Assembly: GCA_947479085.1 (NCBI GenBank)
Contig: CANJYB010000035.1
Coordinates: forward strand, 1 to 36,359
From: Bacteroidota bacterium
GTDB taxonomy: Bacteria; Bacteroidota; Bacteroidia; 2-12-FULL-35-15
Length of the DNA stretch: 36,359 bases
Reading direction: 5' to 3'
Under the pieces are notes generated by a model that did no database searches, was not told the DNA's origin, and worked only from the letters and a program-made list of their open reading frames with translations. Shown here in pieces: positions 1-8,338 of this stretch (its first letter is position 1; every line of letters begins with the position of its first letter). Made by a program: the position numbers and the translations under genes.

Positions 1-414
1 GATGCTAATAATACTGCTGTTAATACTCTGGCTGTTTATAATAACGATTTATATTTAGGGGGGTATTTCAGAACTGTACTTGGAGATACTATGAATTATA
101 TTACAAAATGGAATGGTGGAAATTATACGGATACTTGTGGTAGTTTGACGGGAGTAAATGAATTAAGCCCTCTCTCGGATAATATGAATATTTTCCCTAA
201 TCCTTCAAATGGAGTATTTACAATAAGTGCAGTAGCAACAAAAATAAAAGAAGTAAGAGTAATGGATGTGATGGGAAGATTAGTTAATAGTGAAGAATTA
301 AAAGCGAACAGTACGAGTGCTACAATAGATATGAGCGGGTATGCTAAGGGGGTGTATTTTGTAAGGGTACAAACCGAAAACGGAATAATAAATAAAAAAG
401 TAATAATACAATAG
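1..414 (+). CDS. T9SS type A sorting domain protein, C-terminal part (5' end outside window)
   Basis: The reading frame is open from the first base, so this is the tail of a larger protein. The last ~75 residues form a Por-type sorting domain: the 'FPNPSNG' opening motif, a beta strand with 'VRVMDVMGR', then 'GVYFVRVQT' and a Lys-rich end 'NKKVIIQ'. In Bacteroidota this domain directs export through the type IX system and is removed at the cell surface. The residues upstream are Asn/Thr-rich and fit an extracellular beta-rich protein, but nothing there identifies a function. An in-frame ATG at 91 is unlikely to be the start, because the frame continues upstream with similar composition. Confidence 0.85.
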   Translation, partial: DANNTAVNTLAVYNNDLYLGGYFRTVLGDTMNYITKWNGGNYTDTCGSLTGVNELSPLSDNMNIFPNPSNGVFTISAVATKIKEVRVMDVMGRLVNSEELKANSTSATIDMSGYAKGVYFVRVQTENGIINKKVIIQ

Positions 415-663
415 TTCAGGCAAAATAATTGCCACTTCATTTTACAATTACACCTCATTACTGCATTTCTATAAAATGACAGTAAATACTTTGTCATTTA
501 GGCGCAGCCCCTAAAACCCTTCTTTGGGCTATTCTCTCCTTTGTCAGCTTATCTATAGGTTAATGCGTTGTAATCTTTTTCATTACAGAAATGATTGTTT
601 TAGTATTTTTGGAACAAAACAAGTTATAAAAGGTAAAGATTTAATAGATACAACTATTTGAAT

Positions 664-1467
664 ATGACAACAGAGCTTTTTAACCAGGAATTTGAAACGG
701 TAACCGGTCCGTTAAAATCGTATATTTTAAGAATAACTGCAAGTATAGCCGATGCAGAGGATATTTTGCAGGATACCTATATTAAAGCGTTGGAAAAACT
801 GAGTACATTCAGGGAAGAATCTTCGCTAAAAACATGGTTGTTTACCATTGCTTCCAACCTTGCCAAGGATAACCTGAGAGCACAGAAACGATGGGTGGAA
901 AATGTAACAGACATTACCAAGGAAGCTGCATTGACACATAAAGAATTTTTTGAAGAAGCCATGAATATCCGACAGACTTCTCCGCAGGGACAGTTTGAAG
1001 TAAAGGAACATATTGCTTTTTGTTTTACCTGTATTTCAAAATCGCTGCCGCTGGAACAGCAACTTTGTATTTTTCTGAAAGAAGTATATGAATTTAAAGT
1101 GGCGGAAATACAAACCATTTTGAATACTACGGAAGCAATGGTGAAATATTATCTGCATACCGGGAGAAGCAAAATGATAAATATATTTGAAGGCCGGTGT
1201 GCTTTAATAAATAAGGAAGGAGCTTGTCATCAATGTTCGGAACTGAATGGAATATTTAATCCGAAACAAAATACACAGCATGAAATAATGAAAATAGAGA
1301 TGGCAAAAGAGGCAGAAAAAGGTGATAAAGAACATTTATTTGATTTGCGGATGTCTATTTTAAAAGAAATCGACCCTTTTAAATCCAAAGCTTCTGCCCT
1401 GCAATTGCACCATTTGGAGCATAACCGACAGGTGATGGAAAAATATTCAGAAAAAAAATCAGTTTAA
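664..1467 (+). CDS. ECF-type RNA polymerase sigma factor with Cys-containing C-terminal extension
   Basis: A 267-residue sigma-70 family factor. Region 2 covers about residues 10-80 and shows 'DAEDILQDTYIKA' and 'WLFTIASNLAKDNLR', the core-binding and -10-recognition helices. Region 4 covers about 125-175 ('LPLEQQLCIFLKEVYEF', then a helix-turn-helix ending 'KYYLHTGRSKM'). ECF factors usually stop there. This one continues for ~90 residues with a short Cys cluster ('GACHQCSELNG'), perhaps a metal- or redox-sensing tail, which is inference. No anti-sigma gene is adjacent. The ATG at 664 is preferred over an in-frame TTG six bases upstream. The following SRPBCC and two small genes run in the same direction and may be a target operon. 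Confidence 0.85.
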   Translation: MTTELFNQEFETVTGPLKSYILRITASIADAEDILQDTYIKALEKLSTFREESSLKTWLFTIASNLAKDNLRAQKRWVENVTDITKEAALTHKEFFEEAMNIRQTSPQGQFEVKEHIAFCFTCISKSLPLEQQLCIFLKEVYEFKVAEIQTILNTTEAMVKYYLHTGRSKMINIFEGRCALINKEGACHQCSELNGIFNPKQNTQHEIMKIEMAKEAEKGDKEHLFDLRMSILKEIDPFKSKASALQLHHLEHNRQVMEKYSEKKSV

Positions 1468-1525
1468 CCCTATCGTTTTCTTTGGCTCATTCGTCAAAAG
1501 AGTATAAAACAACAAAAACCAAATT

Positions 1526-2002
1526 ATGACAACAACAGAAATAAAACAAACAAACGGAAAAGCAACTACCGAAAGAACGACTTTCAGCCGCACAACTTCG
1601 GTAAGTATTGAAATTAAAGCCGACCCATCTATTATCTGGGCGTTATTAACCAAGGCATCGGATTACCCGAGATGGAATTCGACTGTAACTTCTATTCAGG
1701 GCAGTATTGCTTTAGGAGAAACCATACTACTGAAATCGACATTGGATGCAAAAAGAACATTCAAATTAAAAGTAAAAGAATGGGAACCCGAAAAAAGGCT
1801 GGCTTGGGGAGATGGAATGGGAAACCGGGTTTACACATTGGAAAAGAGCGCAAACGGAAATGTAATATTTATAATGAATGAAAAAATCGGTGGACCTGTG
1901 TTTCCTTTGTTTGCAAAAATGATTCCTTCCTTTGATCAATCCTTTGAACAGTTTGCCAAGGATTTGAAAAAGGAATCGGAAACGATAATGAATTCGAAAT
2001 AA
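1526..2002 (+). CDS. SRPBCC (START/polyketide-cyclase-like) family protein
   Basis: A 158-residue protein with the helix-grip pattern of SRPBCC ligand-binding proteins. 'SVEIKADPSIIWALLTKASDYPRWNSTV' (about 26-54) is the characteristic N-terminal strand and helix, with W and P in 'YPRWN'. 'LAWGDG' and a C-terminal amphipathic helix rich in F, K and E follow. The family binds small hydrophobic ligands, and the ligand cannot be read from the sequence. There is no signal peptide, so it is cytosolic. It lies 58 bp after the ECF sigma gene and 44 bp before the next small gene, so co-transcription is plausible. Confidence 0.8.
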   Translation: MTTTEIKQTNGKATTERTTFSRTTSVSIEIKADPSIIWALLTKASDYPRWNSTVTSIQGSIALGETILLKSTLDAKRTFKLKVKEWEPEKRLAWGDGMGNRVYTLEKSANGNVIFIMNEKIGGPVFPLFAKMIPSFDQSFEQFAKDLKKESETIMNSK

Positions 2003-2046
2003 AAACAAAGATTTAAAATTTAATAAACATATAAAAACGAAGACTA

Positions 2047-2361
2047 ATGAAAATAGTAAAAGTAACCTATACCACCAATGCAGCGTATGCTGAACAAAAT
2101 CAGAACAACATTAAAAATGTAATGGCAGATTTGCAAAAAATAAATAACCCCGGTATTAATTATACTTCCTGCATGAGTGCCGATGGTAAAACATTTACAC
2201 ATACTGCATTTTTTAAATCGGAAGAGGATGAGAAAGTGCTGTTTGCCTTGGCTTCATTCAAACTTTTCCAGGAACAACTAAAAGCAAGCGGACCGGAAAC
2301 GCCACCTAAACAGGAATTACTAACTTTGGTGGGTTCATCAACAAACATATTTAACAACTAA
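2047..2361 (+). CDS. small conserved-looking protein, possible dimeric alpha/beta-barrel fold
   Basis: A 104-residue cytosolic protein of unknown function. It begins with a beta strand ('MKIVKVTYTT'), then an amphipathic helix ('NIKNVMADLQKI'), then strands around 'YTSCMSADGKTFTHTAFFKSEEDEKVL' and another helix with 'FKLFQEQLKASGPE'. This strand-helix-strand-strand-helix order resembles ABM/EthD-like ferredoxin-fold proteins. That assignment is inference from pattern only. It sits in the ECF sigma/SRPBCC cassette, 11 bp before the next gene, which supports a real translated gene. Confidence 0.65.
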   Translation: MKIVKVTYTTNAAYAEQNQNNIKNVMADLQKINNPGINYTSCMSADGKTFTHTAFFKSEEDEKVLFALASFKLFQEQLKASGPETPPKQELLTLVGSSTNIFNN

Positions 2362-2372
2362 ATAATTTAATT

Positions 2373-2780
2373 ATGAAAAATAAAATAGGAACAAAAGAAA
2401 AACCATTGGTTTTAAAAACACCTCCACTGTCATCTGAATACACCATGCACATGGATGTGAAAGATGGGAAAGATATATTGGCGTGTACAGTAGGTAAAAC
2501 CGTTTTGCATTATGATTATCGTTGCCTCACAGATTTACATGGGATGCTAAAGAAACATGGCGACTGGATGGAACTTGGAAGTGCTGACGAACAGAAACCT
2601 GCAAAAGAAGGAACTGTGGAAGCCTGGGGCCGTTCAGAAAAAAATCCTGTTGGTGGATGGTATGGATTAAAGAAAGGGCTTCGCGGCCGCTTTGGAATGT
2701 ACATTCCGCCATTGATGGAAGCATTGGGACTTGCTGAGGTAACCCATGATGCAAAAGGAAATAAAATGAAAGCGAAATAA
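2373..2780 (+). CDS. hypothetical protein, last gene of the sigma-factor cassette
   Basis: A 135-residue soluble, Lys/Gly-rich protein with no family I recognise. Visible features are a beta-rich N-terminal half ('YTMHMDVKDGKDILACTVG'), a helix with 'LTDLHGMLKKHGDWMELG', and a Gly/Trp-rich segment ('VEAWGRSEKNPVGGWYGLKKGLRGRFG') that may contact nucleic acid or fold as a loop. There is no signal peptide or membrane segment. It begins 11 bp after the preceding small gene and ends 9 bp before the convergent alkyltransferase-like gene. Its position suggests it belongs to the cassette headed by the ECF sigma factor. Confidence 0.65.
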   Translation: MKNKIGTKEKPLVLKTPPLSSEYTMHMDVKDGKDILACTVGKTVLHYDYRCLTDLHGMLKKHGDWMELGSADEQKPAKEGTVEAWGRSEKNPVGGWYGLKKGLRGRFGMYIPPLMEALGLAEVTHDAKGNKMKAK

Positions 2781-2789
2781 GGAAAGAAA

Positions 2790-3128
2790 CTAAATTTCGA
2801 GTTCCTTCATTGGTTCCCAGAAATACTTTTTGAAGTCAAGAATTTTATCGTTTTTGATTTTAATCCCTTCTTTTTCCAATAATTCCTGCATCAGGAAAGG
2901 ATTGGCAAAATGATGTTTTCCGGTAAGTTCTCCGTTTCGGTTCACCACCCGATGCGCGGGAACTTTCTTTTTTTGAGTATGAGAGGATTTCATTGCCCAC
3001 CCTACTGCTCGCGAAGAGCGTGCTGCACCCAGGTATTTTGCAATGGCTCCATAATTAGTAACTCTTCCTTTTGGAATTAAACGAACTACATCATAGACAT
3101 TTTGGAAAAAATCTTCCTGCTGTTTCAT
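2790..3128 (-). CDS. alkyltransferase-like (ATL) protein, MGMT family without catalytic Cys
   Basis: A 112-residue protein matching the DNA-binding domain of O6-alkylguanine-DNA alkyltransferase. It has 'IPKGRVTNYGAIAKYLG' (helix-turn-helix region), 'RSSRAVGWAM' (arginine-finger helix) and 'VPAHRVVNRNGELTG' (active-site loop). True MGMT enzymes have PCHR. Here residue 58 is Ala (codon GCG at 2955-2957), so alkyl transfer cannot occur. ATL proteins bind O6-alkylguanine, flip the base and recruit nucleotide excision repair, and that is the probable role here. There is no N-terminal Ada-like domain. It ends 9 bp from the convergent upstream cassette and lies 23 bp downstream of a T9SS cargo gene on the same strand. 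Confidence 0.88.
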   Translation of the reverse strand: MKQQEDFFQNVYDVVRLIPKGRVTNYGAIAKYLGAARSSRAVGWAMKSSHTQKKKVPAHRVVNRNGELTGKHHFANPFLMQELLEKEGIKIKNDKILDFKKYFWEPMKELEI

Positions 3129-3151
3129 TTAAAAAAGGGCAATGAAGAAGG

Positions 3152-3889
3152 TTAGTGACTTACAACAAGTTTTTTGGTTGAAATCATTTTATCATCCACT
3201 AACAACGAATAAAAATAAATACCCGAAGGCATTTCTTCTGTATTTATTTTAGCAATCCCTTGTTTATCATTCAAAGTAATCTGTTTTACTTCTTTTCCGA
3301 TTAAATTGTACATCACCAGTTTTGCTTTTTGAGAAGAGCTGTTTATGTTGTAATTAATGGAAACCAATGAGGAAGATGGATTTGGAGATGGGTTTGAAAT
3401 ATTAGCAACTGCATTCGATGCTTCGTTTACACCCAAAAGTAAGTTATATTTAATGATTACAAAAGAAGAATCGGTTGTGTTGGCTGGGTCTTCAAAACGA
3501 TAATATACATAACGGGTAACATTGGAACTTCCAGATACGAAATCGCAATGGAAACCGTTTCCTGAAAAATCGACTGTGTCATGAGGGGCTACTGTTAAAG
3601 TAAGGCTACCTATATTTGTTTGAAAACCATAACATAAACCACCAAAACAGAATTGAGTTGAGTCGTCTGCCGCCATTGACAATATGGCTCTTCTACATTT
3701 ATACGTTCTGGAAACATTTGTAGAATTACTAATATGAACGTCAGTAATTACATTTGAATTAAGACCTACATATTCATCAACTGTTGTATTTGTTATGATG
3801 TTGTCATTAACGTCTAAAAGCACAATGCTTTGACCCATGCCAACTATTGCAGCAGAGAGGAAAAAGATGGTTGTAATAATTTTTTTCAT
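3152..3889 (-). CDS. T9SS type A sorting domain-containing secreted protein (paralog of 7323-8066)
   Basis: A 245-residue exported protein. The N-terminal signal peptide ends near 'AIVGMGQS'. A central domain of about 150 residues has paired Cys in 'QFCFGGLCYGFQTN' and 'GFHCDFVSG'. The C-terminal sorting domain starts at 'NPSPNPSSSLVSINY' and ends 'STKKLVVSH'. It closely parallels the protein at 7323-8066 in length, in the 'QFCxGGLCYG' motif and in the tail. Function is unknown; the central domain may be an Ig-like beta sandwich. A near-match to the -7 motif (TAATTTTC) lies just upstream at 3902-3909. Confidence 0.82.
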   Translation of the reverse strand: MKKIITTIFFLSAAIVGMGQSIVLLDVNDNIITNTTVDEYVGLNSNVITDVHISNSTNVSRTYKCRRAILSMAADDSTQFCFGGLCYGFQTNIGSLTLTVAPHDTVDFSGNGFHCDFVSGSSNVTRYVYYRFEDPANTTDSSFVIIKYNLLLGVNEASNAVANISNPSPNPSSSLVSINYNINSSSQKAKLVMYNLIGKEVKQITLNDKQGIAKINTEEMPSGIYFYSLLVDDKMISTKKLVVSH

Positions 3890-3976
3890 TGAATTGGTTT
3901 TGAAAATTAATCGTCATTTATAAAATATCAGCAGTAAAAATAGCTAAAAAAAGTCAGCAGATTAAATCTTTATACA

Positions 3977-3984
3977 TATATTCG
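3977..3984 (+). promoter_or_regulatory. putative -7 promoter element, variant TATATTCG
   Basis: This is one base away from the Bacteroidota -7 consensus TAnnTTTG and lies 50 bp before the start at 4034. The related gene at 8339 has the same variant form (TAAATTCG) at a similar distance, which supports a shared promoter type. Confidence 0.4.
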
Positions 3985-4033
3985 CAATTCAAATTGAAAA
4001 CATTATAAGAAAAATTAACCTAAACCTGTTCAC

Positions 4034-5752
4034 ATGAAAAAAACTTTACAATTAATTACAGCTATAACAATTCTGTTTACTGCTGTTGAAAGCAAGGCTC
4101 AACTTGCTGACGGAAAACTTGCACCTGACTTTACATTTACTGATATTGCAGGCAACACACAACATTTGTACGCGCTTCTCGATTCCGGATTCACGACCTA
4201 TATTGATGTTTCAGCTGCCTGGTGCGGACCATGTTGGTCTTATCACAATACAGGAGCATTAGAGACCTTGTATAATACATATGGTCCAGGCGGAACCAAC
4301 GTGGTTAGGGTGCTTTACGTTGAAGGAGAACTAACAAATACAATTAATCAGCTTCATGGTATTACCGGTGCCGGAGGCGGGTATGCCGGTTCAACCCAGG
4401 GAGATTGGACCGCAGGAACTCCTTATCCAATGATTGACCTTTCAAGTTCTACACCTGGAGCAACCGCCTTTTTAGGAAGTTCCGGATATCAGATTGCTTA
4501 CTTTCCAACTGTTTATATGATCTGTCCTGACAGAACCATTACTCTTGTTGGGCAAGCCAATGTCACAAATTTATATGCAGCAAGAGCTTCCTGCGCAATT
4601 GCAGTTGTTGCAGACGATGCTCAATTAATGCACCCCATTACACTTGGTACAACAAACGATAATTTACAATCCTGCGATAGTGTTATTCCAACCTTCCGTT
4701 TAGGAAATGTTGGAACATCTGCTTTAACATCTGCAACCATTACCTATAAAGTAGACGGTGTAACCCAAAAAGTAAAAAACTGGACAGGTAATCTTGCTCC
4801 ATATAACAATACCTTGGTTACAAACGTTAAACTTGGAGGGCCAATAGCTGGTGGTCACACTATAACTGCTAGTGTTTCTAATCCCAATGGAGGCTCAGAC
4901 CCAACAGCCAATAACAATGCTACTACGGCTAATTTTGTTAAGTATAGCGGCACTGTGGTTCCTCTTGTTTCAGAATCTTTTGAAGCTTTCGGAATACCAT
5001 CCGCTTGGGCAATAGCAAATGGAGGGGGTGCTACTACCTGGTCAACAGCAAATGTTGGATTCAACTCTTCGAAAAGCGCGAAATTAGATTTCTACAATAT
5101 TTCTGCCGGAGATATCGATTGTTTTATTTTGGAGCCGATGTCGTTTTTTGGAACAACGGTTGATTCTTTAACTTTTGATATTTCCTATGTTCAATATTCA
5201 TCTACCGTAAACGATAAACTTGAGGTAGACGTGTCGACCAATTGCGGAGTTACCTGGGCGCCAAGGTACGTAAAAGTAGGGGCATCGTTATCTACCAATG
5301 GCACCAGTTATTTCACATCTGCCTATACACCAACTTCTGCATCGCAATGGAGAAAAGAAAGAGTTAATTTAAGTATGTATGCTGGTCAGAATGAGGTTTT
5401 AATCAGATTTAAAGGAGTGTCGGCACAAGGAAATTCTTTATATGTTGATAATATTAACTTTTCCTCCGTTACCGGAATTGATGAAACGTTAGATGTTTCA
5501 GGTGTTTCTGTATTTCCAAACCCAACTTCTGAAGACACACATGTTCGTTTTAATTTAACAGAAGGCGGCTACGTTTCCATAACCTTGGCAAATGAACTTG
5601 GACAAGAAGTAATTCATTCAGAACTTGGAAACTTGTCCTCTGGCTCTCAAAATTATTTGTTGAAAACCGATGGGTTGCCTAACGGGTTGTATTTTATGAG
5701 TATCAAAACCGCAAATGGTTTAATTACCAAAAAGGTCTCTGTAAATAAATAG
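4034..5752 (+). CDS. secreted thioredoxin-like protein with adhesin-type domains and T9SS sorting signal
   Basis: A 572-residue exported protein. It has a signal peptide (1 to about 22, 'ESKAQ'), then a thioredoxin/peroxiredoxin-like domain ('LAPDFTFTDIAG', 'AAWCGPCWSYHN' with Cys64 and Cys67) to about residue 190. A CARDB-like beta domain with 'TYKVDGVTQKVKNWTG' follows at about 200-300. A choice-of-anchor-J-like beta sandwich covers about 310-480, with 'VSTNCGVTWAPRY' and 'VLIRFKGVSAQGNSLYVDNI'. The C-terminal sorting domain starts at 'FPNPTSEDTHVRF' and ends 'KKVSVNK'. An extracellular thiol-disulfide role is plausible, but the substrate is unknown. The domain order is shared with the gene at 8339. 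Confidence 0.85.
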   Translation: MKKTLQLITAITILFTAVESKAQLADGKLAPDFTFTDIAGNTQHLYALLDSGFTTYIDVSAAWCGPCWSYHNTGALETLYNTYGPGGTNVVRVLYVEGELTNTINQLHGITGAGGGYAGSTQGDWTAGTPYPMIDLSSSTPGATAFLGSSGYQIAYFPTVYMICPDRTITLVGQANVTNLYAARASCAIAVVADDAQLMHPITLGTTNDNLQSCDSVIPTFRLGNVGTSALTSATITYKVDGVTQKVKNWTGNLAPYNNTLVTNVKLGGPIAGGHTITASVSNPNGGSDPTANNNATTANFVKYSGTVVPLVSESFEAFGIPSAWAIANGGGATTWSTANVGFNSSKSAKLDFYNISAGDIDCFILEPMSFFGTTVDSLTFDISYVQYSSTVNDKLEVDVSTNCGVTWAPRYVKVGASLSTNGTSYFTSAYTPTSASQWRKERVNLSMYAGQNEVLIRFKGVSAQGNSLYVDNINFSSVTGIDETLDVSGVSVFPNPTSEDTHVRFNLTEGGYVSITLANELGQEVIHSELGNLSSGSQNYLLKTDGLPNGLYFMSIKTANGLITKKVSVNK

Positions 5753-5764
5753 GAATATTTTCTG

Positions 5765-5809
5765 AAATAAAAAACCCCTTCATTAAATTAATGAAGGGGT
5801 TTTTTATTT
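5765..5809. terminator. bidirectional intrinsic terminator
   Basis: Two perfect 22-bp inverted arms are separated by one base. The GC core is CCCC/GGGG, flanked by A- and T-runs on both sides. It sits exactly between the convergent genes ending at 5752 and 5812, so it can stop transcription from both. Confidence 0.9.
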
Positions 5810-5811
5810 CT

Positions 5812-7254
5812 TTAACGCGTGAGAATTACTTTTTTAGAAGAAAAAACCTCACCATTTCTTAATAGTTTACAAAAATAAAGTCCTGAATTTAAATTGGTGA
5901 CGTTTATTAGGGCTCGCCCTTTTTTGTCATTTATATTTACAGAGTCGATTTCCTGTCCCAGTAAATTATACAAAACAACTTTAGTGTTACTATAAATAGA
6001 GAACAAATCATAATTTATTGAAATAAAAAAGGAAGCAGGGTTAGGATAAACATCAAAAACAAAACTGTCTGATTTTATGGTTTCGTTCACTCCCGAAATT
6101 GTTGCACTGTCTGTAAGTTGGAGTAGATAATAATTTGTTGTATTATTAATACTGTCTGTGGTATACCCGGTGAGCACATAACCAGAGCAGACGGTTGACT
6201 TTATAATTTCATATCCAATATCTATACCTGGGCTTCCATAGGTGTTTTTCCATAAAAAAGTACCTGAAGAATCTATTTTAAAAACAACAAGATCAATAGG
6301 TCCTCCTCCGTTATAGCTATTACTATAGCCTGTAAAAACAAAACCGCCATCTGGAGTTTCAATTCCTGAAAATGCGGCATCTGCATATAAACCACCATAA
6401 TTATGTCTCCAGACCAATGTGCCGTTTGAATCAATTTTTTGAATAATAAAATCGAATGGAGAGTTCGTATAGATTTGTCCTTCACCAAAAGAAACGTAAT
6501 TATTGTCTGTAGTTACCAAAAGACCTTTGCATCCATTAGTAAGAGTGTCGCCAAAATTGTTTTGCCAATTCACATTTCCTGCACTATCTAATTCATACAC
6601 TTCCACATCATAATCGCCAGTTATGCTCCAGCTTTGAGAATCACCAGTTAGAATATAATTTCCGTTGCTAATTTGATGAACCATGTCCCCGATATCATTT
6701 CTCGTTCCTCCAACAGACTTATCCCACTGGTAATTTCCTGAAGCGTCCAGTTTCAAAACTAATGCATTATTAAAGCCAAAGGTGTCGTTTTGAAAACCTG
6801 TAATAATAAAACCGCCATCAATCGTTTGCTCAACATAGCTTGGGGATTCATTTACTGAAGTCGCAAAAACCTTATTCCAGATGACATTGCCGGAGGTGTC
6901 TACTTTGTAAATAAGGATGTCTAAATCATTAAATGAAGTTTCTGATTCTGCTACAAATAAGAGATTTCCATCTGATGTCAGATTCAAGTAATAACCATTT
7001 TCGACATTTTGTGTTCCATAATATTCTGTCCATTGAACATTCCCGTATTTGTCTGATTTGGTTAATGAAATGTCATTATTCCCTATATTCCCTGTGGTGG
7101 AATTGCCCAATATATAAATGCTTCCGCTGCTTAATTGTTTAACAGAACGAGAAATATCAATTCCGGCAGTTCCAAAAGATTCCTGAAAATAAAGACTTGT
7201 GTTTTGCGCAAATGCCTGAAAAGGAAAAAGTAAAAGTAAAAGGTATCTTTTCAT
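5812..7254 (-). CDS. secreted repeat (propeller-like) protein with T9SS sorting domain
   Basis: A 480-residue exported protein. The signal peptide ends 'FQAFAQ'. Residues ~20-385 carry about seven repeats of 45-60 residues with the pattern 'DSxGNxxWxxxxG ... DGGFxxTGxxN', as in bacterial beta-propeller/delta-60-type repeat proteins that are T9SS cargo. The C-terminal sorting domain starts at 'VYPNPASFFISINY' and ends 'SKKVILTR'. The family is extracellular, and no enzymatic residues are evident. It is followed by a strong bidirectional terminator, and a second terminator separates it from the upstream gene on the same strand. Confidence 0.82.
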   Translation of the reverse strand: MKRYLLLLLFPFQAFAQNTSLYFQESFGTAGIDISRSVKQLSSGSIYILGNSTTGNIGNNDISLTKSDKYGNVQWTEYYGTQNVENGYYLNLTSDGNLLFVAESETSFNDLDILIYKVDTSGNVIWNKVFATSVNESPSYVEQTIDGGFIITGFQNDTFGFNNALVLKLDASGNYQWDKSVGGTRNDIGDMVHQISNGNYILTGDSQSWSITGDYDVEVYELDSAGNVNWQNNFGDTLTNGCKGLLVTTDNNYVSFGEGQIYTNSPFDFIIQKIDSNGTLVWRHNYGGLYADAAFSGIETPDGGFVFTGYSNSYNGGGPIDLVVFKIDSSGTFLWKNTYGSPGIDIGYEIIKSTVCSGYVLTGYTTDSINNTTNYYLLQLTDSATISGVNETIKSDSFVFDVYPNPASFFISINYDLFSIYSNTKVVLYNLLGQEIDSVNINDKKGRALINVTNLNSGLYFCKLLRNGEVFSSKKVILTR

Positions 7255-7265
7255 TTAATTAAATA

Positions 7266-7304
7266 AAAAAACCAACATTAATAAACTATTAATGTTGGTT
7301 TAAT
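7266..7304 (-). terminator. intrinsic terminator downstream of the 7323-8066 gene
   Basis: Perfect 15-bp arms (7269-7283 and 7287-7301) flank a 3-nt loop. An A-run on the plus strand gives a U-run in leftward transcripts. It lies right after the stop of the minus-strand gene at 7323. Confidence 0.8.
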
Positions 7305-7322
7305 TTTAATACTGTGAATTTA

Positions 7323-8066
7323 TTATTTAGAGCTAATCACTAATTTCTTTGTGGAAATTATTTTATCATCAACTAAAAAAGTGTAGAAATAAATACCTGC
7401 ATCAAAATCATTTGTACTTATTTTTTCAGTGCCTTCTTTACCCGACAAAACAATTTGCTTTATTACCTTGCCCAGCACATCATAAAAAATCAACTTCCCC
7501 TGTTTTGCGTTTTCTTCTAGTTTATATTTAATTGAAGATGACGAAGTAATCGGATTAGGGAACGCAGCAGAAACACTTCCTAATTGGTCAGAATGCTCGT
7601 TAATCCCGGCGGTTGTACATAAATAACGTAAAGTAACTCCTGCCGTATCAGCCGGATTATGAATATTAAAAAAATTATAATGCACCAAACGAGTCACACA
7701 TTCGGGACCTGCCACAAAAACAGCATGGAATCCATTTCCAAGAAAATCAATAGTATCGTTATATGGACAAGCTAAGCTTAGATTAGACGTATTTGTTGTT
7801 GAGCCATAACATAAACCGCCCCAGCAAAATTGAGTTTGGTCTAATGCATCTATATTCATTACTGTTCTATGAACTTTAAAAGTGTCTGTGGTTGCTGCTG
7901 TATTTTTGACAAGGATTTCAGTAATATTTGTAGTGTTGGCAGGCATATTTATGTCCATGATTGTTCCTGTAACAACATTGAATAAAGAGTCCATTAGTAC
8001 GTACGTTTGGCTAAATCCGAAGAAAGAAATGCAAAAGAGACAAATTGTGGTAATTGTTTTTTTCAT
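7323..8066 (-). CDS. T9SS type A sorting domain-containing secreted protein (paralog of 3152-3889)
   Basis: A 247-residue exported protein. The signal peptide ends 'SFFGFSQ'. The central domain has 'QFCWGGLCYGSTTN' and 'GFHAVFVAGPECVTRLVHYNFF'. The C-terminal sorting domain starts at 'AFPNPITSSSSIKY' and ends 'STKKLVISSK'. It is clearly homologous to the 245-residue protein at 3152-3889 over the full length, including the paired-Cys motif and the 'GIYFYxFLVDDKxISTKKLV' type tail. The two genes flank the 4034 and 5812 genes, so an old local duplication is likely. Function is unknown. Confidence 0.82.
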   Translation of the reverse strand: MKKTITTICLFCISFFGFSQTYVLMDSLFNVVTGTIMDINMPANTTNITEILVKNTAATTDTFKVHRTVMNIDALDQTQFCWGGLCYGSTTNTSNLSLACPYNDTIDFLGNGFHAVFVAGPECVTRLVHYNFFNIHNPADTAGVTLRYLCTTAGINEHSDQLGSVSAAFPNPITSSSSIKYKLEENAKQGKLIFYDVLGKVIKQIVLSGKEGTEKISTNDFDAGIYFYTFLVDDKIISTKKLVISSK

Positions 8067-8091
8067 GTTTATTTATTAAAAGTTTGAACTG

Positions 8092-8099
8092 CAAAATTA
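8092..8099 (-). promoter_or_regulatory. putative -7 promoter element TAATTTTG
   Basis: A full match to the Bacteroidota TAnnTTTG consensus on the minus strand, 26 bp upstream of the ATG at 8066. Confidence 0.5.
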
Positions 8100-8279
8100 A
8101 CATAAGTTCTCATTAAACACCAGCAAAAGGATGTTTTTTCTGTTTTTATTTAAATTTTTCTTCTTTTGCAAAATGTAAAAAGAGGAAAGTCCTGGTTTAT
8201 TTGAAAAAAGGGAAATTTATTACCCTTTTTTGTAGAAAATAATTTTATTGAAAAAGATTGCTCATTTAAATATTATCTA

Positions 8280-8287
8280 TAAATTCG
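8280..8287 (+). promoter_or_regulatory. putative -7 promoter element, variant TAAATTCG
   Basis: One mismatch to TAnnTTTG, 52 bp before the ATG at 8339. It parallels the variant upstream of the homologous gene at 4034. Confidence 0.4.
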
Positions 8288-8338
8288 CTGTTCAAAATAT
8301 TGGAAATACCAAAACAGTTTAACTTAAAACAAAAAACA

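Noticed and set aside
123-497. 124-codon minus-strand gene at the left edge
   Set aside because: Antisense to the T9SS sorting domain frame, which has clear motif support.
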